From positions 1-62,653 of the forward strand of contig DUBF01000123.1 in the NCBI GenBank assembly GCA_012960465.1: a stretch of DNA of 62,653 bases. Direction: 5' to 3'. Shown here one piece after another: positions 55,630 to 62,653 of the stretch (the first letter of the stretch is position 1; the number at the start of each line of letters is the position of its first letter). Under the pieces are notes generated by a model, which saw nothing but the letters and a program-made list of their open reading frames with translations, was not told the origin of the DNA and searched no databases. A program made the translations under genes and the position numbers. The DNA is from Rhodospirillales bacterium. GTDB lineage: Bacteria; Pseudomonadota; Alphaproteobacteria; Rhodospirillales; UBA2165.

Positions 55630-57375
55630 ATGGAGGATTTTGTCACAGATTATCGTGATAATATGGCAATTGATTGGGATGTTCCTATCAAAATGGATGA
55701 CGGTATCATTTTAAGGTGCGATGTTTTTCGACCTATGGATGACAACCATTATCCCGTTTTATTAAGTTATGGCCCGTATGGTAAATGGCTCCACTTTGAA
55801 GATGGATATGTGACTTGCTGGCAGCGGATGGCAGAAGAGCATCCCGATGTTACAGCAAACTCTACAAATCAATACCAACAATGGGAAGTTGTAGATCCCG
55901 AAAAGTGGGTATCTGAAGGTTATGTTTGCGTTCGCGTAGATTCAAGAGGTTGCGGCCGCTCTCCCGGATATGTTGAGTGTTGGAGCCCACGCGAAACCAA
56001 AGATTTTTACGCCTGTATTGAATGGGCTGGAGCCCAGCAGTGGTCCTCAGGCAAAGTCGGACTTAATGGAATCAGCTATTACGCGATTAATCAATGGCAA
56101 GTTGCAGCCGAACGGCCACCCTCTCTTGCAGCAATGTGTGTCTGGGAAGGTGCCGCAGATTTTTATCGAGATATGAGCCACCACGGCGGGATACTTACTA
56201 CCTTCGTAAAAAATTGGTATGACAAGCAGGTTCATAGTGTCCAATATGGCCTTGGCTCTCGCGGTGAACTTTCACGTATGACTGGAGATTGGGTCTCCGG
56301 CCCAGAAACTCTAACTGAGGAACAACTTGGAGCTAATCGAGAAGATTTAGGAGCTAGTGCTCAAAATCATACCCTAGAGGATGACTATTGGAAGGAGCGG
56401 ACCCCCGACCTCTCGAAAATTAATATTCCATTACTCTCATCCGCAAACTGGGGTGGAAATGGTTTGCACCCTCGCGGAAACTTTGAAGGCTTTTGCGAAG
56501 CCGGAACTGAAGACAAATGGCTCGAAGTACATGGGATAGAGCATTGGACCGAATTCTATACTGATTACGGGCGAGAAATTCAGCTAGCCTTTTTTGATCA
56601 TTTCTTAAAAGGTAAAAAGAATGGATGGAATGAACGACCCAAGGTTCAATTGCAAATTCGGCATCCCGGTGAAAAATTTGTGGAACGATTTGAAAAATCT
56701 TGGCCATTAGAACAAACCCAATGGACCAAGTTTTATCTTGATGGGGATAGTCAAAGCCTTGTTCAAGAAGCCAATACTATAGAGACCACCCTATCATATA
56801 AAGGCCTCTCAGATGGCTTAACTTTTATGTCCCTGCCACTTGAGAATGAGATGGAAATAACCGGTCCAATGGCTTCTAAACTCTGGATTTCATCCGATAC
56901 AGTAGACGCTGATTTATTTTTAGTATTTCGGATTTTTACACCAGACTTAAAAGAAATTACATATCAGGGTGCTCTTGACCCACATACACCCATCGCTCAA
57001 GGTTGGTTGCGCGCCTCACATAGGAAGTTAGACCATAAAAAAACCAAATCTTGGCGACCCTATCATACACATGACGAAAAACAGTCCCTAAAACCAGGGG
57101 AAATATATGAGCTAGATGTTGAAGTTTGGCCAACTTGTATTGTTGTCCCTAAAGGATACCGTATTGCATTAAGTGTAAGAGGCAAAGACTACATCTACCC
57201 CGGGCCTGTTGATTCTGGGCTTTCAAATATGAAAAATGCGTTTACTGGCGTTGGACCATTTCTGCATGATGATCCAGATGATCGGCCACCCAAGGTTTTT
57301 GATAACGAAGTGACACTTCACTTTGGGAAGGATCGGAAACCATTTATCCTCCTACCTATTGTGCCCAAGAATTGA
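55630..57375 (+). CDS. CocE/NonD-family hydrolase (second of a tandem pair)
   Basis: The 581-residue protein is a close paralogue of the preceding one, sharing long identical stretches such as SYGPYGKWLHFEDGY, QQWEVVDPEKW, MTGDWVSGPETLTEE and LDPHTP. The nucleophile is Ser149 in LNGISYYA. The start at 55630 was chosen over an upstream TTG at 55606 because AAGGAT (55615-55620) is 9 nt before the ATG. The two genes arose by local duplication and probably act on related substrates or together. Confidence 0.92.
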   Translation: MEDFVTDYRDNMAIDWDVPIKMDDGIILRCDVFRPMDDNHYPVLLSYGPYGKWLHFEDGYVTCWQRMAEEHPDVTANSTNQYQQWEVVDPEKWVSEGYVCVRVDSRGCGRSPGYVECWSPRETKDFYACIEWAGAQQWSSGKVGLNGISYYAINQWQVAAERPPSLAAMCVWEGAADFYRDMSHHGGILTTFVKNWYDKQVHSVQYGLGSRGELSRMTGDWVSGPETLTEEQLGANREDLGASAQNHTLEDDYWKERTPDLSKINIPLLSSANWGGNGLHPRGNFEGFCEAGTEDKWLEVHGIEHWTEFYTDYGREIQLAFFDHFLKGKKNGWNERPKVQLQIRHPGEKFVERFEKSWPLEQTQWTKFYLDGDSQSLVQEANTIETTLSYKGLSDGLTFMSLPLENEMEITGPMASKLWISSDTVDADLFLVFRIFTPDLKEITYQGALDPHTPIAQGWLRASHRKLDHKKTKSWRPYHTHDEKQSLKPGEIYELDVEVWPTCIVVPKGYRIALSVRGKDYIYPGPVDSGLSNMKNAFTGVGPFLHDDPDDRPPKVFDNEVTLHFGKDRKPFILLPIVPKN

Positions 57376-57444
57376 GTAAAAGTGTTAAGAATACTATACT
57401 AAAATACAGGTAAAGAAATTTAACAAAACAGGGGTACATTTAAT

Positions 57445-58404
57445 ATGATCAAAGCTGGTGTTGTAGGATTAGGCTGGTGGGGGCAATTGTTAGCGCGTTC
57501 CATCAAGGATAGTAAGAAAATCAATATAACCTCCGGATTTACTCGAACTCCGTCCAATGCATCTGACTTTATTGCTGAAACCGGTATTAAATTATATGAA
57601 GAATATGGGCAGTTACTTAAGGATAAAGATGTAGACGCTATTATTCTTGCAACCCCCCATTCGATGCATGTCGAGCAAATCAAGCTGGCAGCAGAACACA
57701 AAAAACATATATATGTGGAAAAGCCTATTGCTTTAACGCTTAACGAAACACGCGCCGCTCTCGAGGCGGCAAGGACGGCTGGGGTAGAAATTGCTGTTGG
57801 ATTCCAGCGACGTTGTCATCCTTCTATGGTAGCTGCATTAGACGCGGTCAGAGACGGGAAAATAGGTCGGATCCTTCACGTTGAAGGACACCAATCCGCT
57901 CCTGGGCTTCGAATATATAAAGAAGGTAGTTGGCGACAAGCTCGGGAAGAGCAACCAGCTGGTGGCATGACGGGAATGGGCATCCATTTGTTAGATGGTA
58001 TGGTTAGCGTCTTAGGGGCAGTTAAGGATGTTACGGTTAAAAGCAAAAAAATACTCCAAGATAATGATAGTATTTTAGATGACATGACTTCTGTGCTGTT
58101 AACGTTTGAAGCTGGGGCTACGGGATATATTGGGACATCAATAGCAACATCAGGCTATTTTAGTCTTCGATTTTTTGGAGAGAACGGCGTGGTAGAAGTC
58201 AGAAATCCAGATTTAGGAGAATTTGTGTATACAGATCAAACTGCAAAAATAGAAGTCACCGAGAATGAAGACTTTAACATGGAGGGGACCAGCCTTGAGC
58301 TGTTTGCAGATCAAATTACTGGTAACGGCAGCTTTCCCGTTTCAGACAAAGATGTGATGCATTCAAGCGAAGCGTTAGAAAAGATTATTTTGGCGGCAAA
58401 CTAG
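57445..58404 (+). CDS. Gfo/Idh/MocA-family NAD(P)-dependent oxidoreductase
   Basis: The 319-residue protein starts with a Rossmann motif GVVGLGWWGQLLARSI and has the family signature EKPIALTLNETRAALEAA with the catalytic-region lysine, then GFQRRCHPSM and a C-terminal domain with GMGIHLLDGMVSVLG (His in the usual active-site place). The family oxidises or reduces sugars, inositols and related compounds. It is the last gene of the rightward cluster, 69 bp after the second CocE gene, with SD CAGGGG. Confidence 0.92.
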   Translation: MIKAGVVGLGWWGQLLARSIKDSKKINITSGFTRTPSNASDFIAETGIKLYEEYGQLLKDKDVDAIILATPHSMHVEQIKLAAEHKKHIYVEKPIALTLNETRAALEAARTAGVEIAVGFQRRCHPSMVAALDAVRDGKIGRILHVEGHQSAPGLRIYKEGSWRQAREEQPAGGMTGMGIHLLDGMVSVLGAVKDVTVKSKKILQDNDSILDDMTSVLLTFEAGATGYIGTSIATSGYFSLRFFGENGVVEVRNPDLGEFVYTDQTAKIEVTENEDFNMEGTSLELFADQITGNGSFPVSDKDVMHSSEALEKIILAAN

Positions 58405-58471
58405 AATAAACTGGTCAGACTAACTTTCTAATAAACACCAACTTTAACCCGGAAAGGGAAGTTGCCAAACC

Positions 58472-58777
58472 TCATGTCGTACGTAATTGGTGCGCCGGCT
58501 TAAGGTCATCTGCAGCAAGCTGATAGGCAACCCAGAATGAAGTTAACGCGCCAATTAACTTTTCAACATTCGCGTCTTCAGACATTTCAAAGGTGTCTAA
58601 TCCACAGCGACGCATAAAATGTAACTGATCTTGAGTAACTTTACCTACAACGCGCAACTCAGCTTTAAAGCCATACCTCTCCCTGAGGAGCCGCGCATAA
58701 GAAAATGTGCGGCCATCGGCAAGAACAGAAAATTCCAGTGCAATAAGATAAAAACAATCAATATCCCCGGCAACCAA
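58472..58777 (-). pseudogene. DUF934 fragment, N-terminus missing
   Basis: About 100 residues match the C-terminal two-thirds of DUF934, a protein family normally encoded with assimilatory sulfite reductase: IALEFSVLADGRTFSYARLLRERYGFKAELRVVG and FMRRCGLDTFEM. Full-length members are about 160 residues. Here the frame runs upstream only to a stop at about 58824, with TTG (58777) as the only plausible start, so the N-terminal part is gone. No cysI or nirA partner is nearby. It is probably a relic; a functional short form cannot be excluded. Confidence 0.7.
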
Positions 58778-58878
58778 GCCTGTTAATATACGATACTTTT
58801 CAATAAAAATCTTTATAAAATTTTAGCTTCTTTTCTCTACAAATTCTCTAATTGAAAAATAATAGCTATGGGCTCAGC

Positions 58879-59991
58879 ATGGTAAATGTACAAATCAATT
58901 TAGAATCCGATACTTTTCATCCACCTAAACTCGATGATCCTAAGGTAACATTTTCGTATGCTAAGGAATTCATGGAAGAAGGTGACTATAAAAATGCAAT
59001 TATTCATCTAAAACAACTTGTCAAATTGTCGCCTGATAATGTTAATTTTAATTTAGCGCTATCCCTTAACTTATTTTTTATCGGTAAGATTTCTGAATCC
59101 GTCATGAGTTTTAATCATACTATAGCCCTCGACAATCAATATAGGAATACCCCCGAATTTGAGAACGTTATAGCATTTAAAAAAGAACTTTTTAAATTTC
59201 CTCATAGCTACTTAACCGGTTTTTTGCAGGGGAGCCATGCCCCTGAAAGACAGGTATTTATGTCAGCGGCACTCGATACGTTAAATCCATCTGAGACGAC
59301 AATTGAAATTCTAGAAATCGGCTCCTATGCGGGTTCGTCATTGCTCACCTGGTCAAATGCTGCGGACAGATTATTAAGTGGTGAATGCTGCATAACTTGT
59401 ATCGATCCTTGGGGTAACTCGGGAGCAGAACTATTTGACGACGAAATGGCAGTGCCGTTAACATCTAACCGGGTCTATGAGGTATTCTGTCACAATGCAG
59501 CTTTGTCCGGGGACAATGTCCACATAAAACCTATCAGAGAAATTAGCGAAGACATCTTACCTAAACTGGAACCTAATAAATATGACCTTATATTTATAGA
59601 TGGTAGCCATCATTATGCAGACGTTTTGAACGATATAGTTGAAAGCAAAAGATTGTTAAAGTTAGGAGGAATAATCTGTGGAGATGACTTGGAAGTGCAA
59701 TTGGGACAATGCGATCAAGAGTTTGTTAAAATTAATAAGAAAACAGATTATGTCAATAATCCAGCGAATGGAAAAGGGTTTCACCCCGGAGTAACCTTGG
59801 CAGTTGGAGAATTCTTTGGTGATGTTTCTTGTTTCTCTGGATTTTGGGCAATGCGCTTAACTTCAAGTGGTTTTGAAAAAATATCTTTTAATGAAGCACG
59901 AGGAGTGCGTCCAAATCATTGGCCTCCTGATTTCCAGGGCAGAATCACCGCCTACTTCAAACAATCTGATGAACTTGGACAGTTGCTTTAA
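58879..59991 (+). CDS. TPR-containing class I SAM-dependent methyltransferase
   Basis: The ~370-residue protein has a short TPR-like helical region (about residues 20-90, FAKEFMEEGDYKNAIIHLKQL-like) and then a methyltransferase domain of the Methyltransf_24 type. Motif I is ILEIGSYAGSSLLTW, and later motifs are CITCIDPWG and YDLIFIDGSHHYADVLNDI. Substrates of such stand-alone enzymes are often glycans or small molecules, not identifiable here. The start is uncertain: ATG at 58879 or an in-frame TTG at 58852, neither with a good SD. Confidence 0.8.
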   Translation: MVNVQINLESDTFHPPKLDDPKVTFSYAKEFMEEGDYKNAIIHLKQLVKLSPDNVNFNLALSLNLFFIGKISESVMSFNHTIALDNQYRNTPEFENVIAFKKELFKFPHSYLTGFLQGSHAPERQVFMSAALDTLNPSETTIEILEIGSYAGSSLLTWSNAADRLLSGECCITCIDPWGNSGAELFDDEMAVPLTSNRVYEVFCHNAALSGDNVHIKPIREISEDILPKLEPNKYDLIFIDGSHHYADVLNDIVESKRLLKLGGIICGDDLEVQLGQCDQEFVKINKKTDYVNNPANGKGFHPGVTLAVGEFFGDVSCFSGFWAMRLTSSGFEKISFNEARGVRPNHWPPDFQGRITAYFKQSDELGQLL

Positions 59992-60024
59992 TTGGGGTTA
60001 CTTTTTTTTATTAAAAGGTGAATA

Positions 60025-60040
60025 CTCCGCTAAAGCGGAG
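60025..60040. repeat. Palindrome CTCCGC-TAAA-GCGGAG
   Basis: A perfect 6-bp inverted repeat with a 4-nt loop lies 29 bp from the tRNA remnant. No T tract follows on either strand, so it is not a clear terminator. It may be a border or protein-binding site. Confidence 0.5.
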
Positions 60041-60068
60041 CAGAACTCATCGTTACAACGGTGAAAAA

Positions 60069-60119
60069 TGGTAGACACTACAGGATTCGAACCTATGACC
60101 GTCCGCTTAAAAGGCGGAA
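60069..60119 (-). pseudogene. 3' part of tRNA-Lys (TTT), 5' half degenerate
   Basis: On the minus strand TCCGC-CTTTTAA-GCGGA forms a good anticodon arm with TTT. It is followed by a variable loop, a T arm (ATAGG TTCGAAT CCTGT) and TGTCTACCA with encoded CCA. The matching 5' acceptor strand (AGACACT) is not found. Upstream a TAGAGCA D-arm remnant (plus 60134-60140) is separated by about 14 extra bases. A 3' tRNA end with a lost 5' half is what integration at a tRNA gene leaves behind. Confidence 0.7.
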
Positions 60120-60319
60120 AGAATTAGTTTAAATGCTCTATGTCAATGGTAACACGTTTCATTAGATTCACACGATAGCCCCCGCCCTCTAATCTCAGAA
60201 ATATTTTTTGCCAACATTATTGGTATTGCGCAGTCTTATATCTAATTTCATTCAATTCACTTGTAAAGTAGCTCCGTATTGTGTGAACTAGCGACAGGTA
60301 ATTTTGGAGAAACATACTC

Positions 60320-61301
60320 ATGTATCCTGATTTAAAGCTGTTCATTGGCGGCGAGTGGCGTAAAACGACGAGTGACTTGCCCGTAGTAAACCCAGCGACT
60401 GAAGACGAGATTGGACGCCTGCCGCGTGCCGGCAAAAACGATCTCAACGATGCGTTAGACGCGGCCGAGAACGGTCTTCGAATTTGGAGCCGAACTGCTC
60501 CCCGTGACCGTTCGGATATCATTATCCGCGCTGCTGCACTGATGCGCGACCGGCAAGAAGAGATCGCCCAAGCTATTACCGCAGAACAGGGCAAACCCCT
60601 GGGGCAGGCGCGCATGGAAGTTATCCGCGGCACAGAGTTTTTTGAATGGGATGCCGGGGAAGCATTAAGGACATATGGTCGCATTATTCCCGCCGCGCCT
60701 GGTCATAAAATCGCCGTACACCATCATCCCATTGGAGTTGTTGCGGCCTTTTCGCCCTGGAATTTTCCGATGAGCCAACCTGCACGTAAAATAGCTGGGG
60801 CTTTAGCTTCGGGATGCTCGATTATCCTTAAAGCCGCCGAGGAAACGCCCGCCGGCGCGTTATATATTGCCCGAGCGTTTCAAGATGCAGGCTTGCCTCC
60901 TGGCGTGTTTAATTTAGTTTTCGGTACTCCGTCGGAAATTTCAGAGTACCTGATCCCGCAAGACTCTGTGCGGCTCGTAGCTTTTACTGGTTCGACCAAC
61001 GTCGGGCGTCATTTGACCATGCTGGCCTCAGAGCACATGACGTCAGTGCTTATGGAATTGGGTGGCCACGCCCCGGTGATCGTTTGTGAGGACACCGACG
61101 TGAATCGGGCCGCGATCAAGTAGTGCCGAACGTAAGATGCGTAATGCCGGACAAGTCTGTACCTCACCGACGCGATTTTTTGTGCATGAAAGTATATTTG
61201 ATGACTATGCCGACGCTTTTGTAAAGCGCGCTGCCGAAACCGTTGTTGGAGACGGCTCTGTTGATAGTGTTGAGATAACACCATGGTCAGACATAGTCTG
61301 A
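60320..61301 (+). pseudogene. Aldehyde dehydrogenase (succinate-semialdehyde dehydrogenase-like), frameshifted and truncated
   Basis: The first 267 residues are a normal NAD(P)-dependent aldehyde dehydrogenase: LFIGGEWRKTTSD, AAFSPWNFPMSQPARKIAGA, FTGSTNVGRHL and LMELGGHAPVIV. The frame stops with TAG at 61121-61123 just before the catalytic region. Removing one T restores [21 protein letters not shown] followed by [10 protein letters not shown], including the catalytic Cys. Homology then ends after about VVGDG (61257), and about 200 C-terminal residues are missing. The gene is clearly richer in G+C by eye than its neighbours, which suggests separate origin. It cannot make an active enzyme. 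Confidence 0.9.
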
Positions 61302-61468
61302 GAAAATTTCGACGACAACGGGATCGGTCATTGGATTGGTTCCTTAGGTAAGTTTGTTTCATTCTAGGTACGTTTTCAGAGGTAATTTAGCAAGCTTTCG
61401 TTACTTATCTAATCTGGCTCATAGATTGAGCACCTAGTCTGATATTGCTGAATTTTTGTATTACCGAT

Positions 61469-61545
61469 AATGTCTGCTTTCGAGGGTGGAACAGACGCTA
61501 TTCACCTTCTGTGATTTCGGCAGCTATTGGCCAGAAGCGGACATT
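61469..61545. repeat. Inverted-repeat element AATGTCTGCTT ... AAGCGGACATT
   Basis: The 11-bp ends (61469-61479 and 61535-61545) are inverted copies with one mismatch, enclosing 55 bp. The AATGTCYGCTT end resembles short interspersed elements seen in many proteobacterial noncoding regions. No other copy was noticed in this window. Confidence 0.5.
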
Positions 61546-61568
61546 GGCACACCCTTTTCCACGAGAGG

Positions 61569-61633
61569 AAGCACTGACCTTAGTGCTTAGGAGGTGTAAT
61601 TTTAGAGTGAATTGAACTCTAAGGGAAACACCT
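61569..61633. repeat. Two adjacent hairpins
   Basis: AAGCACT-GACCTT-AGTGCTT (61569-61588) is a perfect 7-bp hairpin. It is followed by a nested one: AGGTGT (61592-61597) pairs with ACACCT (61628-61633) and, inside, TTAGAGT (61602-61608) pairs with ACTCTAA (61616-61622). The nested layout with an internal loop could be a structured RNA or an IS end. Confidence 0.5.
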
Positions 61634-61697
61634 AATCAAGTTAACCGATTTGACATCATTGCTGATCTAAATGATTGAGTAGTCTTATTCTGCCGAA

Positions 61698-62653
61698 CTA
61701 TTCAAGCCTTTCTGCAAGGTCAGGTATAACCGAAAAGAGGTTCCCAGCTTCGTATTTTTCATGTTTGGAAATAGTTAGGAGGATATTTTCTTTGGCTGCA
61801 TCAAGAACCATAAATTGCCCACCATGTCCTTGAAACACCATTGATGGCTTACCATTAACTGAGTAAACCCAAGACATGAAGCCATATTGTCTGAGGTCAG
61901 ATGGTGTTTTAGCTGCGGTGTTCACACCTTCAGAAAAGAAATTACCTAAACATGTTTTTTCTTTCATGCCGGTCATTACATAATTTCCAAAAGCCATCCA
62001 ATCTCTTGCTTTCATAACTAAATGAGCGAAAGTTACGGTTGTGCCGACCGCATCAGAGGTCCAATGGAAATATCCATTTGGTGAAAATTTTGTAAAAATT
62101 CGCTCGTAGAAAGTCTTGCTTAACGGCTCACCTGTGATGTCTTCCGCCAGCACCGACAGCGCTGCAGGGTCTGATGAATGGTAATTCATCATAGTTCCTT
62201 GCTTTCTTGATGCCGCATCGTAAAAATTAATTGCTCCGCGCACACTCGCTTTTCCGCCATACTTCCTGCCTCTGCCCAGCATTCGTAGATTAAAAATCTT
62301 TTCGTCCGAGCGTCCTTCCGGGTTAACCCCACTGTTCATTTGAAGGATGTTTCTAATTTTAATGTTAGAGTATGGGGTTTTAGACAGAAACTTTGAATAT
62401 TCTCCGGCAGTGTCATCTAGAGATTTTATCTTGCCCTCGCAAATTAGCTGCCCAATTACGGCGCCAGCCGCGGTTTTGGTCATGGATAGACCCGAAAGCA
62501 GTGAATTAATAGTAATGCCTGCATCGCTGTTGTAACGCTCGTATGTAATTTTTCCTTTCTTTAGGACAATTGCTGCAAGATTATTCTTATCTGCTAGGAA
62601 GGTGTCGTACTTGGAAGAAGAGACTTGAGGGCTATCTTCTGGCGTATTTTTTC
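61698..62653 (-). CDS. Serine hydrolase, class C beta-lactamase/esterase family (5' end outside window)
   Basis: The frame is open to the window edge, so the N-terminus is missing; about 318 residues are visible. The SxxK motif is SMTK in LLSGLSMTKTAAGAVIGQL, and the second motif region is YHSSDPAALSVLAEDITG (Tyr-His-Ser, Y-x-S type). The C-terminal VFQGHGGQFMVLD takes the place of KTG. This is the beta-lactamase-related family of esterases and peptidases (DUF/Pfam Beta-lactamase), usually not antibiotic-resistance enzymes. The internal ATG at 62483 falls within the SxxK motif and is not the start. Confidence 0.88.
   Translation of the reverse strand, partial: KNTPEDSPQVSSSKYDTFLADKNNLAAIVLKKGKITYERYNSDAGITINSLLSGLSMTKTAAGAVIGQLICEGKIKSLDDTAGEYSKFLSKTPYSNIKIRNILQMNSGVNPEGRSDEKIFNLRMLGRGRKYGGKASVRGAINFYDAASRKQGTMMNYHSSDPAALSVLAEDITGEPLSKTFYERIFTKFSPNGYFHWTSDAVGTTVTFAHLVMKARDWMAFGNYVMTGMKEKTCLGNFFSEGVNTAAKTPSDLRQYGFMSWVYSVNGKPSMVFQGHGGQFMVLDAAKENILLTISKHEKYEAGNLFSVIPDLAERLE

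Larger units (their letters stand above)
59992..60319. other. Intergenic region with tRNA remnant and palindrome
   Basis: The 328-bp gap holds a short GC-rich palindrome (60025-60040), the 3' part of a tRNA-Lys (60069-60119, minus) and an AT-rich segment leading to the aldehyde dehydrogenase start, whose SD (GGAGA, 60306-60310) is intact. Confidence 0.6.
61302..61697. other. Noncoding, hairpin-rich region
   Basis: After the broken aldehyde dehydrogenase there is about 400 bp without a supported gene, holding three inverted repeats (listed separately). It may be the remains of a mobile element, but no transposase fragment was recognised. Confidence 0.55.

Noticed and set aside
60025-60040. 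GC-rich palindrome as a rho-independent terminator
   Set aside because: No T tract follows on either strand.
61121-61123. The aldehyde dehydrogenase stop as a recoded codon
   Set aside because: The stop is TAG, and homology resumes in another frame after deleting one T, so it is a frameshift; the C-terminus is also missing.
61698-62653. Calling the serine hydrolase an antibiotic-resistance beta-lactamase
   Set aside because: It lacks a KTG box (HGG instead) and matches the broader esterase/peptidase group of the family; the N-terminus is also outside the window.

Overview
The window looks like the chromosome of an AT-rich, probably marine, free-living alphaproteobacterium, in the range of Rhodospirillales or SAR116-type organisms. 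This is inferred from gene content: a DUF1244 protein, CtaA-type heme A synthase, a TRAP transporter, selenocysteine machinery, PrtD-type secretion, Rieske oxygenases and CocE-type hydrolases. No rRNA or other strong taxonomic marker is present. Coding density is high. No transcription factor gene and no intact transposase, integrase or CRISPR array was seen.

Layout. 1-4028: end of a Gly/Pro/Met-repeat secreted protein, followed by its type I secretion ABC transporter and membrane fusion protein. 4041-9675, minus strand: a crotonase-family enzyme, a DUF457/YdjM-type membrane protein, a dienelactone hydrolase, the selenocysteine tRNA, APS kinase and a class A flavin monooxygenase. 9803-14601, plus strand: a FlK-like thioesterase, a molybdopterin oxidoreductase and a fused iron-sulfur/membrane-anchor subunit. 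14897-25312, minus strand: a UPF0060 protein, selB and selA, a fumarylacetoacetase-family hydrolase, a frameshifted DMT transporter, a thiamine-diphosphate enzyme, an S41 protease and ctaA. 25377-31796: a carbamoyltransferase, two overlapping TPR glycosyltransferase-like genes and a CbiX-like chelatase-fold protein. 31813-36024: a very long membrane-anchored coiled-coil protein.

36291-58404 is mostly catabolic. It holds an MFS exporter, a gentisate dioxygenase-like cupin, a sulfatase with a TRAP transporter, an MscS channel, and then two divergent blocks around a 284-bp control region. The leftward block encodes an alpha/beta hydrolase, a ThDP enzyme and a two-subunit Rieske dioxygenase. The rightward block encodes a NodB-fold deacetylase, an amidase, a PNPOx-like protein, two tandem CocE/NonD hydrolases and a Gfo/Idh/MocA dehydrogenase. 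Together they look like a pathway that hydrolyses and oxidises an unidentified ester, amide or aromatic substrate.

58472-62653 shows decay and island-border features: a DUF934 fragment, the 3' part of a tRNA-Lys, an aldehyde dehydrogenase broken by a frameshift and truncation, about 400 bp of hairpin-rich noncoding DNA, and a serine beta-lactamase-like hydrolase running off the end.

The most striking object is the 1403-residue protein at 31813-36024. Aligned by hand, residues 147-1267 divide into 45 consecutive units of exactly 25 residues, apart from one of 21. Hydrophobic spacing is 4-3-4-3-4-3-4, a regular 7-7-11 coiled coil, behind two N-terminal membrane segments. It may be a long membrane-tethered rod or scaffold.
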